64,000 nt of DNA, taken from assembly GCA_002381805.1 (NCBI GenBank), contig DFXZ01000004.1, positions 868,001-932,000 of the forward strand, written 5' to 3'. The notes beneath the pieces were generated by a model. It saw nothing but the letters and a program-made list of their open reading frames with translations. It did not search any database and had not been told where the DNA came from. The stretch is from Bdellovibrio sp. UBA4095 (lineage in GTDB: Bacteria > Bdellovibrionota > Bdellovibrionia > Bdellovibrionales > Bdellovibrionaceae). Positions 50,634-59,752 of this stretch are shown here, piece by piece; the first letter of the stretch is position 1; each line of letters begins with the position of its first letter. The translations under genes and the position numbers were made by a program.

Positions 50634-51868
50634 AGGTCGTCGTTGCTGGCAAGGGCGGAAGAGAGCATGCTCTGGCGCTAAAGTTAAAAGATTCTGCCCT
50701 TATTACAGAACTGATTGTGTGTCCGGGAAACCCAGGAATGACCGAAGAGGGCATCACTTGTGTAGCCGTCGAGAGTCCTGATGATATAGTGGCATTTTGT
50801 CTTGCTGAAAAAGTGGCCCTGGTAGTTGTGGGCCCTGAAGCACTGATACTTTCGGATTTAAAAATAAGACTCGAAGAGCATGGAATTTTCTGTTTTGCTC
50901 CCTCTAAAGAAGCCGCTCGACTGGAAGCTTCGAAAGCATTCTGCAAAAAAGTTTTAAAAGGAGCCGAAGTTAGTACAGCTCAATATTCGGAATGCCAGAC
51001 GGAGCAAGAGGCCCTTGCTGTCGCACGCAAACATGACTTCGTTCAACCGCTTGTCATAAAAGCTGATGGCTTAGCGCAGGGCAAAGGCGTCTGGGTTTGT
51101 GAAAGTCTGGCCAAGACTGAAGAGGCGATTGCCTATCTAGGTCAACATTATGGCTACCCTCTTTTGACAGAGGAGTGTTTACACGGGCGTGAGCTTTCTG
51201 CCTTTGCGCTTTGTGATGGCAATGAGTTCGTTATTCTAGGTACTGCCTGCGACTATAAACGAATCACTCCAGACCCATTTAGTGCTAACACCGGTGGAAT
51301 GGGTGCTTATAGTCCCTGTGATTTCATTACGGGCCAAGATGAAAAAGATATTGAAGAGATTTTTCGCAAAAGTCTTTCGCACTTGTATCAACTAGGAATT
51401 CCATTTCAGGGTTTCTTATTTGCTGGACTTATGAAAACTCAAGAAGGCCTTTCTGTATTAGAGTTTAATGTGCGGATGGGTGACCCCGAGACTCAAGCTC
51501 TGATGCCGCGAATCCGCAGTGATCTTGGGAAGTTTATCTTTGATGCTGTCACTCATGATTTAAAGTCTACATACTGTGAGTTTACGGATAAAATTTCGGT
51601 TCATGTGGTTGCGACTAGCCAAGGCTATCCCCAGGCTGAAATGAACCTGGGACACGCGATCCACTATCCGTCTCGGGACCAACGTAACAGCACGGTCTAT
51701 TTTTCTGGAGTCAGCTTGAAGGATCACAAATTGATTAATACTGGGGGGCGTGTGCTGGGGCTTACTGCTCTTGCAAGTACAAAGGAAGCGGCTCGGGAAG
51801 TGGTCTATCAGGATTTGCAGAAAGTATCTTTTGAGGGCATGTACAGTCGCAAGGACATCGGACAATGA
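50630..51868 (+). CDS. purD: Phosphoribosylamine-glycine ligase
   Basis: ATP-grasp enzyme that ligates glycine to phosphoribosylamine. KVVVAGKGGREHALALKLK at the start, KADGLAQGKGVWVCES (ATP grip), LHGRELSAFALCDG, YKRITPDPFSANTGGMGAYS and FNVRMGDPETQALMPRI are the family blocks in order. Length 412 is normal. Overlaps purC and purN by four bases each. Confidence 0.96.
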   Translation: MKVVVAGKGGREHALALKLKDSALITELIVCPGNPGMTEEGITCVAVESPDDIVAFCLAEKVALVVVGPEALILSDLKIRLEEHGIFCFAPSKEAARLEASKAFCKKVLKGAEVSTAQYSECQTEQEALAVARKHDFVQPLVIKADGLAQGKGVWVCESLAKTEEAIAYLGQHYGYPLLTEECLHGRELSAFALCDGNEFVILGTACDYKRITPDPFSANTGGMGAYSPCDFITGQDEKDIEEIFRKSLSHLYQLGIPFQGFLFAGLMKTQEGLSVLEFNVRMGDPETQALMPRIRSDLGKFIFDAVTHDLKSTYCEFTDKISVHVVATSQGYPQAEMNLGHAIHYPSRDQRNSTVYFSGVSLKDHKLINTGGRVLGLTALASTKEAAREVVYQDLQKVSFEGMYSRKDIGQ

Positions 51869-52479
51869 AAGCAGTTCGAGTTGCTCTGTTTGCTTCTGGC
51901 AACGGTTCAAATGCGATGGCGATAGTCGAAAAAGCGAAGTCATTGCATAACATCGAAATTGCGTTCGTCCTGTCAGATAGAGCTGAGGCTCCGGTTCTGG
52001 AAAAAGCTAAAAGGGCAGATATTAAGACCTACCTAGTCGAAAGAACTACGACTCGGATCGAGCACGAAGGCAAACAGCTATCTTTATTGAAAGAGCATAA
52101 AGTCGACTGGATTTTTTTGGCGGGATATATGCGGATTCTGTCGGCAGACTTTCTGAAGACCTTTTCTGGATGGCACCGAGGAGCTACTCAGGTGGTTAAC
52201 ATTCACCCTTCGTTGCTGCCTGCCTATCCTGGTGCTGAATCCATAGCGCAAGCATATGCCGATAAAGTTGAATGCAGTGGAGTCACTTTGCATCTAGTAG
52301 ATGAAGGTGTCGATACCGGCCAAATCATCGTGCAAAAACCATTAGCAAGACCGGAAACGATCAGCTTGTCTGACTGGAAACAGCGGTTTCATCAATTAGA
52401 ACATCAAATTTACACCGAATTTTTAGAGAGCTTGGCGCTAAATCTAAGACCGACCCTGAGCTTTGAGGAGACCGTCTAA
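51865..52479 (+). CDS. purN: Phosphoribosylglycinamide formyltransferase (folate-dependent)
   Basis: Formylates GAR using 10-formyl-tetrahydrofolate. Motifs: RVALFASGNGSNAMAIV, GYMRILSADFL, VVNIHPSLLPAYPGAESIAQ (catalytic Asn/His) and GVTLHLVDEGVDTGQIIVQ (Asp). Length 204 is normal. Overlaps purD by four bases; its stop and the next ATG share one base. Confidence 0.95.
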   Translation: MKAVRVALFASGNGSNAMAIVEKAKSLHNIEIAFVLSDRAEAPVLEKAKRADIKTYLVERTTTRIEHEGKQLSLLKEHKVDWIFLAGYMRILSADFLKTFSGWHRGATQVVNIHPSLLPAYPGAESIAQAYADKVECSGVTLHLVDEGVDTGQIIVQKPLARPETISLSDWKQRFHQLEHQIYTEFLESLALNLRPTLSFEETV

Positions 52480-55400
52480 TGCAACGAATATCAGTCCGTG
52501 GAAAATACGATCACAGCCAAGAATGTTCTCTTCGCAAGGCTTTTGAAAAGGAAGGGAAAGTTCAAGAATTACGATTGCGCCGAGTTTATTGGATTCTGGA
52601 AAAGCAAACTGGATTTGCCCAAGATCTTGGCCTTGAGGGTTTATTAGACAAAGTTTTTTTTGATCCGGTGGCTGAAGAAATTCAGCATGGATTTGGCTCG
52701 TTCGACAAAGAGTCCGTGTACGTGGAAGTGCGGTATTTGGCTGGTGTCACGGATAATTGGGCTCGCTCTGCAACTGAAGCATTAATGCTTTTCTCTGATA
52801 AAAGATATACGTCGTGGCAAGAATTTGGGCTTTCCGTGCACAGCGGCTGGCAAGTAGAACTTCGCAGTGACATTTCTCGGGACAAAATTCATAAGATACT
52901 TCTGCAATACTTGGCCAATCCTTTGTTAAATAAAATTGAATATGCTCAAGGATCAGAGCTGGAGAAAAGTAATTCCTGGGCCAACTTTGAGAATTACTGG
53001 CAGACTCCGAAGGTCGAACAGCCGCGCTTAGTATTGTTTGATTTGGATTATTCGGTGCTGAATAAAATAAATGAAGAGCGCGGTTTGGCTTTAAGCGCTG
53101 CAGAGCTTGAAACAATCATTCAGCATTTCAGTTCTGAAAAAGTCCGGACAGCAAGAGTTCGTTGGGGCTGGCAGGACAAGATCACCGAAGTCGAGCTCGA
53201 GTGTCTTGCGCAAACTTGGAGTGAGCACTGCAAACATAAAATCTTCGCTGCGGAAATCGAGTATTCTGAAGATAAAGGTTCATACCCTTCTGTAGGCACC
53301 AAGAAGATCTCCAGTCTTTATAAGAGCTACATTCAAAAGGCGACTAAAGATCTGGAATCTTGCGGATACCTGGTTTCCGTTTTTAAAGACAACGGCGGCA
53401 TTGTTGATTTTGATAAGAATTTAAATCTATGCATTAAGGTGGAAACACACAACAGTCCTTCGGCGTTAGATCCATTTGGCGGGGCAATCACTGGAATCTT
53501 GGGTGTGAATCGAGATATTCTGGGATGTGGACTGGGTGCGAAGCCGATCGCAAATATGGATGTTTTTTGTCTTTCAAAAAAGGATCTTTTCCCAGGTGTC
53601 GATAGTCCCAAGCGCCCAGATTTATTAAAAGAACCTGGAGTCATTTTTCGCGGTGTGCATCAGGGTGTCGAAGAAGGCGGGAATCAAAGTGGTATTCCGA
53701 CGGTGAATGGAAGTTTCTACTTTGCCAGTGAGTTCGCCGCAAAACCTTTAATCTTTGTAGGTTCGGTTGGCGTGATGCCAAAAACGGTCCAAGGGCGCCC
53801 TTCCGAAAAGAAAGAAATATTTCCTGGAGACCTGATCGTTGTCGCAGGGGGAAGACTGGGTAAAGACGGAGTTCACGGAGCGACGTTCAGTTCCTTGGCG
53901 CTGCATGATCAAGTTTCTTCGAATGTCGTGCAGATTGGCGATAGTATCACCCAAAAACGACTTTTGGATTTTACTCTTCTTGCCAGAGATCGCGGATGGA
54001 TTCGGGCGATCACGGATAACGGCGCCGGGGGCATTAGTTCTTCAATAGGGGAGATGGCTCAGTTTTCTGGAGGCGCCCGATTAGATCTAAGTCGGCATCC
54101 AGTGAAGCACAACAATCTTGAATATTGGGAGATGCTGATCAGCGAATCCCAAGAACGGATGTCTTACGCCGTTCAGCCTGATCATATTGAGGACTTTTTA
54201 AAGCTTGCCGCAGATGTTGGTGTCGAAGCGAGTGTCCTTGGAGAATTTACTGAATCGGGATTCTTTGAGGTCAATTATGGCGAACGAGCCTTAGCAATGT
54301 TGGAACTGGAGTTCTTGCATGAGGGATTAAGCCGAATGCAACTGAAGGCTCACTTCGAAGGGCCCAAAAAATATACGGAATGGCATCGCCAGACTCCCAA
54401 AGAGGCCATGCCCGAAAGTTCTGCCGATGGTCTTTTAACCGCACTGAAAAAAATCATGGCATCGCCCAACGTCGCTTCTCGAGAACCATTAGTCAGATAC
54501 TATGATCACGAAGTCCAGGGTGCCACTCGGTTGAAGCCTTACTCTGGACAAACCCAGCAAGGCGCGAGTGATGCGGGAGTTTTGGATCTGTCAGTTCATG
54601 GCGGTCAAGTTAACAATGCCGTCGCCATTTCCAATGGTCTGTGCCCACAGTTTTCTTACTATGACACCTATTTGATGGCACAAAAATCGGTCGACGAAGC
54701 CATTCGCAACTTGGTAGCAACTGGTGCTGATCCGTCTCGGATGGCCTTGGTGGACAACTTCTGTTGGCCCGATCCGATTCCTAAAGAAAGCAATCCGGAT
54801 GCACATCATAAAATGGCTCAGCTGGTCCGAGCCTGTGAGGGGTTATATTCTGCCGCACAGGCTTTTAAAGCTCCATTTGTTAGTGGCAAAGACAGTATGA
54901 AAAACGACTTCATCGGAAAAACCAAGTCAGGAGAGACCATTAAAATTTCTGTACCACCGACTTTGTTGGTCACGGCCATGGGACAAGTCCCGCGGGCCGA
55001 TCGAGTGATTCCGGGATTTTTTCAAAAGGCCGGCGATCAAATCTATCTTTTAGGAGAGGTCACCGAAAGCCTTTACGCCTCTGTTTTGGCTGAGGAGTAT
55101 ATAGATAAACAAGAAATTTCGCCTGAGTATCCGAATTTGCAAAAGAACGCAGTGCTTTACCATAAGCTCTTCCAGTCGATTCAAGCGGGTCTTTTATCTT
55201 CTTGTCACGATATCTCAGAAGGCGGGGTTATGAGTGCTCTGGCCGAGTGTTGTTTTGGTAATAATCTGGGAATGAAGCTGAATCTAGAAAAACTTAGCTG
55301 GTCCCAGCTGTGGTCAGAGACTGGCTCGTTATTCGTTGTGAGCGTACCTTTTACTGAGGTGAAGTTTTTCGAGGGTCACTTCCGCGAACAAGCGCGACTG

Positions 55401-55523
55401 CTTGGTGAAGTGAGCGATTCAGGGTTGATGGAATGGACTTTTGCGGGCGGCGCAACCAGTGTGCCCGTTCAAGAGATCTCTAGGATCTGGTCGCGAGGAG
55501 TGCAAGATGTCTACGAAGCCTAA
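52479..55523 (+). CDS. purL: Phosphoribosylformylglycinamidine synthase, synthetase subunit with fused PurS-like N-terminus
   Basis: Converts FGAR to FGAM with ATP and ammonia. The 1014 residues fall between the 720-residue small PurL and the 1300-residue enzyme with its own glutaminase. The first 200 residues correspond to the PurS-like and linker regions (VYVEVRYLAGVTDNWARSAT), followed by the synthetase: LAQTWSEHCKHKIFAAEIE, KVETHNSPSALDPFGGAITG, ITDNGAGGISSSIGEMAQFS, and the second half with PFVSGKDSMKND and SCHDISEGGVMSALAE. The glutaminase is supplied by purQ, which overlaps its 3' end by 17 bases. So this is the large enzyme with its C-terminal domain split off. Confidence 0.94.
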   Translation: MQRISVRGKYDHSQECSLRKAFEKEGKVQELRLRRVYWILEKQTGFAQDLGLEGLLDKVFFDPVAEEIQHGFGSFDKESVYVEVRYLAGVTDNWARSATEALMLFSDKRYTSWQEFGLSVHSGWQVELRSDISRDKIHKILLQYLANPLLNKIEYAQGSELEKSNSWANFENYWQTPKVEQPRLVLFDLDYSVLNKINEERGLALSAAELETIIQHFSSEKVRTARVRWGWQDKITEVELECLAQTWSEHCKHKIFAAEIEYSEDKGSYPSVGTKKISSLYKSYIQKATKDLESCGYLVSVFKDNGGIVDFDKNLNLCIKVETHNSPSALDPFGGAITGILGVNRDILGCGLGAKPIANMDVFCLSKKDLFPGVDSPKRPDLLKEPGVIFRGVHQGVEEGGNQSGIPTVNGSFYFASEFAAKPLIFVGSVGVMPKTVQGRPSEKKEIFPGDLIVVAGGRLGKDGVHGATFSSLALHDQVSSNVVQIGDSITQKRLLDFTLLARDRGWIRAITDNGAGGISSSIGEMAQFSGGARLDLSRHPVKHNNLEYWEMLISESQERMSYAVQPDHIEDFLKLAADVGVEASVLGEFTESGFFEVNYGERALAMLELEFLHEGLSRMQLKAHFEGPKKYTEWHRQTPKEAMPESSADGLLTALKKIMASPNVASREPLVRYYDHEVQGATRLKPYSGQTQQGASDAGVLDLSVHGGQVNNAVAISNGLCPQFSYYDTYLMAQKSVDEAIRNLVATGADPSRMALVDNFCWPDPIPKESNPDAHHKMAQLVRACEGLYSAAQAFKAPFVSGKDSMKNDFIGKTKSGETIKISVPPTLLVTAMGQVPRADRVIPGFFQKAGDQIYLLGEVTESLYASVLAEEYIDKQEISPEYPNLQKNAVLYHKLFQSIQAGLLSSCHDISEGGVMSALAECCFGNNLGMKLNLEKLSWSQLWSETGSLFVVSVPFTEVKFFEGHFREQARLLGEVSDSGLMEWTFAGGATSVPVQEISRIWSRGVQDVYEA

Positions 55524-56241
55524 GTTTCTAGTTTTATGGGGCGACGGTATCAACTGCGAAAACGAGACGGCTCAAGCTATCGAGTTGGCCGGAGGTCAGG
55601 CAAATAAAATTCATGTGAATGAATTGCTAAAAGACCCAGCAAGTTTGCATACGTATCAAGCGCTGGTAATGCCTGGAGGTTTTTCTTTTGGCGATCACTT
55701 GGGGAGCGGACAAGTTCTCTCTCTTAAGCTCGAGCGCACACTAAAAAAAGAATTGCTTGCGTTCGTTAAAAAGCATCCTGTTCTTGGAATCTGTAATGGT
55801 TTCCAAACATTGGTGCGGTTGGGGCTTTTGCCAGATGCCGATTTCCAGAGAACCTGCGCCCTGATCAAAAATGAACAGGGCCATTTTATTGATCGCTGGG
55901 TGGGCCTCAAGAAAGTTTCCTCCTCTCCTTGTATTTGGACCCGGTCACTACCGGAAAGCTTTTCTCTGCCGGCTCGCCATGGAGAAGGTCGATTCATCTG
56001 TTCGGATGAGACCGTTTTCGATCGTCTAAAAAAGAACAACCAAATCGTTTTACGCTATGAAGAAAACCTGAATGGCGCCATGGATCAGGTCGCAGGAATT
56101 TGTGACCCTTCAGGATTGGTTTTCGCGCTGATGCCTCATCCCGAGGCCGCAGTTCATGATTGGCAGGTGCCTTTCAAAGACAAAGCCTGGGGTTTAGAAG
56201 TGTTTAAAAGTGCCGTTCAATATTTAAGGAGCGAGTTATGA
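55507..56241 (+). CDS. purQ: FGAM synthase glutaminase subunit
   Basis: Class I glutamine amidotransferase that feeds ammonia to PurL. KFLVLWGDGINCENETAQAI, MPGGFSFGDHLGSGQ, the nucleophile Cys in LGICNGFQTLVRLGLL and HPEA in LMPHPEAAVHDW. The start ATG at 55507 lies inside the purL end, after GAGGAG; upstream in-frame codons have no site. Length 244. It overlaps purH by four bases. Confidence 0.95.
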   Translation: MSTKPKFLVLWGDGINCENETAQAIELAGGQANKIHVNELLKDPASLHTYQALVMPGGFSFGDHLGSGQVLSLKLERTLKKELLAFVKKHPVLGICNGFQTLVRLGLLPDADFQRTCALIKNEQGHFIDRWVGLKKVSSSPCIWTRSLPESFSLPARHGEGRFICSDETVFDRLKKNNQIVLRYEENLNGAMDQVAGICDPSGLVFALMPHPEAAVHDWQVPFKDKAWGLEVFKSAVQYLRSEL

Positions 56242-57761
56242 ATCCAATCCGAAGAGCTCTTTTGAGTGTCTCTGATAAAACGGGTTTGCTAGAGCTAGCA
56301 AAAATTCTGAGTGAACAGAAGGTAGAGCTTATCGCTAGTGGGGGTACCGCTAAAGCCTTAGCGCAAGCTGGTTTCTCTGTCACCCCCGTCGAAGCTCTAA
56401 GCGGAAAAGGGGAAGCGTTTCAAGGGAGAATGAAGACAATCAGTTTTGAAATTGCCTCGGCACTTTTGTTTCGACGTGAGGATCCTCAAGATCAAGAGCA
56501 GGCCCGATCTCTAGGTATCGAAGCTATCGACCTTGTGGTTGTAAATCTTTATCCGTTCCATGAAACCTTGAAAAATCAAGCGGGTTTTGAAGAGTGCATC
56601 GAAAATATTGATATTGGTGGTCCAACAATGCTGCGAGCAGCCGCCAAGAACTTCCGATCGGTCACCTTGCTTTGTGAACCAACGCAATACACGGAGTTCA
56701 TGCAAGAGCTTAAAGCCAACAACGGCTCAACGAGTTTTGAGTTTAGGCAAAAGTGTGCAATGCGCGGCTACACCATGACGGCATTCTATGACATGGCAAT
56801 TGCAGGATATCTGACTCAAAAATCTGGCGAGACTCTAAGGTATGGCGAGAATCCTCATCAGCAAGCTTTCGTCATGAAAGATCCATTTCAAGATGGTTTG
56901 GCTCATGCTAAGTCTTTGCAAGGCAAGGAGATGTCTTACAATAATTTCCTGGATTCCGATTTTGCCCTTAAGACTTTGCAAGATGCTCATGCTTGGCAGG
57001 GCGCAAAAGCTTTACCGACTGCCGTCGTAGTTAAGCATAACAGTCCTTGCGGAATTGCTATTGCAGAAACTTCCTTGCGTGCTCTCGAAAAAGCTTGGAA
57101 AGGTGACGAGAAAAGTTCGTTCGGAGGAATTATCGCCTTGAACTTTCCCGTGACAGAAGAAATTGCTCAGTATTTTTCCGATAAGTTTGTTGAAGTGATT
57201 TTGGCGCCAAGTTTTGAATCTGGCGCAAGAGATAAGTTAAAGAAAAACTGCCGAGTTTTAGAGATCGGCCTGAATCCATCAGTGGGTTGGCATCTTCGAT
57301 CAATTGAAGGTGGTGTCTTGGTTCAGCAGTCTGATGCCTTCAGTTTTAATGACCTAAAAGTTGTCACAGAGAAATCCTTCAGCCCGGAAAAGCTGCGTTT
57401 GGCGGCGTTTGCTATGCTGGCAGCCAAGAACTTAAAGAGTAATGCGATTTCTTTGTGCCGTCAGCAGGGAACAGAATTTGAACTTGTGACAATGGGTTCA
57501 GGGCAAACGAACCGAATCGATTGTATTGAAAAACTGATTACTTCGCGACTGCAGGACAAGGGAATTTCTGACCTTTCCGACTATGTGCTGGCCTCCGATG
57601 CGTTCTTCCCTTTCGCGGATTCCGTGCAAGTGGCCGCCAAATTAGGTGTTAAGTATATTGTCCAACCAGGTGGATCAGTCAAAGATTCCGACGTTATAGC
57701 TGAAGCGAATAAATTAGGTGTGGCCATGGTCTTAACTGGACGTCGTCACTTTTTACACTAG
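56238..57761 (+). CDS. purH: Bifunctional AICAR formyltransferase/IMP cyclohydrolase
   Basis: Catalyses the last two steps to IMP. N-terminal cyclohydrolase: RRALLSVSDKTGLLELAKIL, LIASGGTAKALAQAG, GRMKTISFEI (a variant of the usual KTLHP motif) and NIDIGGPTMLRAAAKNF. C-terminal transformylase: RYGENPHQQAFV, SYNNFLDSDFAL, VVKHNSPCGIA, SSFGGIIALN and DAFFPFADSVQVA. Length 507 is normal. Sequence differences from the textbook KTLHPxxHGG segment deserve note but do not remove a known catalytic residue as far as I can judge. Confidence 0.95.
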   Translation: MNPIRRALLSVSDKTGLLELAKILSEQKVELIASGGTAKALAQAGFSVTPVEALSGKGEAFQGRMKTISFEIASALLFRREDPQDQEQARSLGIEAIDLVVVNLYPFHETLKNQAGFEECIENIDIGGPTMLRAAAKNFRSVTLLCEPTQYTEFMQELKANNGSTSFEFRQKCAMRGYTMTAFYDMAIAGYLTQKSGETLRYGENPHQQAFVMKDPFQDGLAHAKSLQGKEMSYNNFLDSDFALKTLQDAHAWQGAKALPTAVVVKHNSPCGIAIAETSLRALEKAWKGDEKSSFGGIIALNFPVTEEIAQYFSDKFVEVILAPSFESGARDKLKKNCRVLEIGLNPSVGWHLRSIEGGVLVQQSDAFSFNDLKVVTEKSFSPEKLRLAAFAMLAAKNLKSNAISLCRQQGTEFELVTMGSGQTNRIDCIEKLITSRLQDKGISDLSDYVLASDAFFPFADSVQVAAKLGVKYIVQPGGSVKDSDVIAEANKLGVAMVLTGRRHFLH

Positions 57762-57770
57762 GAGTATAAA

Positions 57771-58763
57771 ATGTCTGATTCTCTTGATTACAAATCTTCA
57801 GGTGTAGATGTGCAAAAGGCAGATGCCTTTGTAGAGCGTATCAAAGCACTGGTGCCAACGACGTTCAATGATCAGGTCATGGAGGGAATCGGTGGCTTCG
57901 CAGCCGTTTACAAGCTGAATGAAGAAAAATACTTGGCCTCTTGCACTGATGGAGTCGGAACAAAGCTAAAGCTCGCGCAGAAAAGAGACAAGCATCACGG
58001 CATTGGAATTGATCTGGTTGCGATGTGTGTAAATGATCTTCTTTGTGTCGGTGCGCGGCCGTTGTTCTTTTTAGATTACATGGCTTTTGGAAAACTCGAC
58101 ACAAGAGTCAGCGAGGAGTTGATCTCTGGAATGGTCAGCGGTTGCAAACAATCTGGTATGGCCTTGATTGGCGGTGAAACAGCCGAGATGCCAGGAGTTT
58201 ATCAGGACGGCGAATATGATTTAGCTGGCTTTAGTGTTGGGGAATTACATCCTGAAGAGATGTTTACTGATAAATCCATGAAGGAAGGTGACGTTCTAAT
58301 CGGCCTGGCCTCTAGTGGTTTTCATTCCAATGGCTATTCACTTTTAAGAAAGTTAGTAAAGGACCACGAGACAGAATTGATGGATCAGCTTTTGGTTCCG
58401 ACAACGATTTATGTCGATATCTTCCAGAAAGTGAGAAAAAAATTCGGACCTGCCATCCTCGCAGCAGCTCACATGACCGGCGGCGGAATCGACAATATTC
58501 CGCGCATGAGCGAACGCTTCGATTATAAAATCACTTCATGGCCAAGTATTGAAGAGATCGCTCCAGTGTTCAAACCGATTCTGAAGAGAGTTGAGATTCC
58601 CCAAGACGAGCTCTTCCGGACTTTCAATATGGGCGTGGGTCTTACCTTGGTCGTACAGAGAGAGCAGGCAGATAACGTATTGGCTTTCATGAGTGAACAG
58701 CAAGTGAAGGCTTGGCGCATAGGTGAACTTCGCCAGGGTCAAGGACAAGTGCTATTTTCTTGA
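57771..58763 (+). CDS. purM: AIR synthetase
   Basis: Closes the imidazole ring of FGAM. SLDYKSSGVDVQKADAFVER, CTDGVGTKLKLAQKRDK, IGIDLVAMCVNDLLCVGARP, LIGGETAEMPGVY and GLASSGFHSNGYSLLRKL are diagnostic, and MTGGGIDNIPRM follows. Length 330 is slightly short but complete. It starts nine bases after purH and overlaps plsC by four. Confidence 0.96.
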   Translation: MSDSLDYKSSGVDVQKADAFVERIKALVPTTFNDQVMEGIGGFAAVYKLNEEKYLASCTDGVGTKLKLAQKRDKHHGIGIDLVAMCVNDLLCVGARPLFFLDYMAFGKLDTRVSEELISGMVSGCKQSGMALIGGETAEMPGVYQDGEYDLAGFSVGELHPEEMFTDKSMKEGDVLIGLASSGFHSNGYSLLRKLVKDHETELMDQLLVPTTIYVDIFQKVRKKFGPAILAAAHMTGGGIDNIPRMSERFDYKITSWPSIEEIAPVFKPILKRVEIPQDELFRTFNMGVGLTLVVQREQADNVLAFMSEQQVKAWRIGELRQGQGQVLFS

Positions 58764-59626
58764 CCTCTTTGCAAGGGAGCGACTTAAATAGTTCTGTGGA
58801 AGATATTAGAGCCCAGTTACGTGGACTATTTCGATTTATATTTTTTGTCTTATTTATTCTGACTTTTATCGTATGGTCATACGGTTGCCATTTAGCCATT
58901 CGCAACCCTCAAAAAAGACACTTCAGGTTTTCTCATAACGTACGGGCGTTTTCGGCCTTCATCTTAAAGGTCTTTAATATGGACATGCAGGTAGTGAATC
59001 GCCCGTCACCGGAAGAGAAAAGCTTGATCGTCAGTAATCACATGGGATTTATCGACATTTTACTTTTAGCTTCGCAGTCTCCGGTCTTATTCGTCACTTC
59101 AAACGAAATGCGGGAGACCCCCTTTCTCGGTTTGTTGACCGAAATGGCGGGTTGTATTTATGTCGAGCGCCGCAGCCGTACTAAAATTCTTGATGAGTTA
59201 CAGAATATAGTCCGTGCTTTGAAGGAAGGTTTTGCAGTTGTCCTTTATCCAGAAGCAACGTCCACCAATGGAGAGCAGGTTTTGCCTTTTAAGAAGACGT
59301 TGATGATGGCGGCAGCGCACGCTGAGGTCCCTATTCAGCCAGTCGTGGTTAATTTTCTCTCCGTGAACGGTGAAGAGTTTACCTTAAAGTGGCGCGACCA
59401 TTTATGTTGGTATGGCGACATCACATTTATTACCTCACTGTGGCGCGCTTTCACTTTGAAAACGGTGCATGCTCAGGTCGAATACCTTGAAAAGATTTAT
59501 CCCAAGGTTGATGACGATCGTTCAGAAGTCGCAGCTAAGGCGCATGCCATGATTTCAGCCAAATTTATCCCAGTTAAGCCTCTGCCTGCCGACGCCCAAC
59601 TTCCTGCTGATCTTGAAACGACCTAG
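58760..59626 (+). CDS. 1-acylglycerol-3-phosphate O-acyltransferase-like (PlsC family)
   Basis: A membrane-bound acyltransferase of 288 residues: one N-terminal helix (FRFIFFVLFILTFIVWSYG), NHMGFIDILLL (the H-x4-D motif), and LYPEATSTNGEQVLPF, a variant of the FPEGTRS glycerophosphate-binding block. It would form phosphatidic acid, but other acceptors are possible. Start TTG at 58760 overlaps the purM stop (TTGA); the Shine-Dalgarno is distant, so a later start such as TTG at 58769 cannot be excluded. It ends the purine operon. Confidence 0.85.
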   Translation: MTSLQGSDLNSSVEDIRAQLRGLFRFIFFVLFILTFIVWSYGCHLAIRNPQKRHFRFSHNVRAFSAFILKVFNMDMQVVNRPSPEEKSLIVSNHMGFIDILLLASQSPVLFVTSNEMRETPFLGLLTEMAGCIYVERRSRTKILDELQNIVRALKEGFAVVLYPEATSTNGEQVLPFKKTLMMAAAHAEVPIQPVVVNFLSVNGEEFTLKWRDHLCWYGDITFITSLWRAFTLKTVHAQVEYLEKIYPKVDDDRSEVAAKAHAMISAKFIPVKPLPADAQLPADLETT

Positions 59627-59657
59627 GCATTTTAAATCCGAAACGGCCTATTTTTAG
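59623..59657 (+). terminator. Candidate terminator of the purine-plsC operon
   Basis: TAGGC and GCCTA arms (the left one including the plsC stop) enclose a 17-base loop and are followed by TTTTTAGTTTT. The stem is short, so the call is moderate. Confidence 0.45.
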
Positions 59658-59732
59658 TTTTGCAAAGGTTGCTCTTCGAGCCAGCATCACCTTAGGGCGA
59701 CATCATCTTTTGCTTGCCTTTATCTAAGCGAA

Positions 59733-59752
59733 TATGTAAATTATATGTAAAT
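59733..59752 (+). promoter_or_regulatory. Direct repeat overlapping the dinB start
   Basis: TATGTAAAT occurs at 59733-59741 and 59744-59752 (11-base period); the second copy includes the first two bases of the dinB ATG. A tandem site on one helix face could be an operator; the Bdellovibrio LexA site TTAC-N3-GTAA reported in the literature is not seen here. Confidence 0.4.

Noticed and set aside
59700..59752. LexA box upstream of dinB
   Set aside because: The reported Bdellovibrio site TTAC-N3-GTAA is not present; only a tandem TATGTAAAT repeat is seen.
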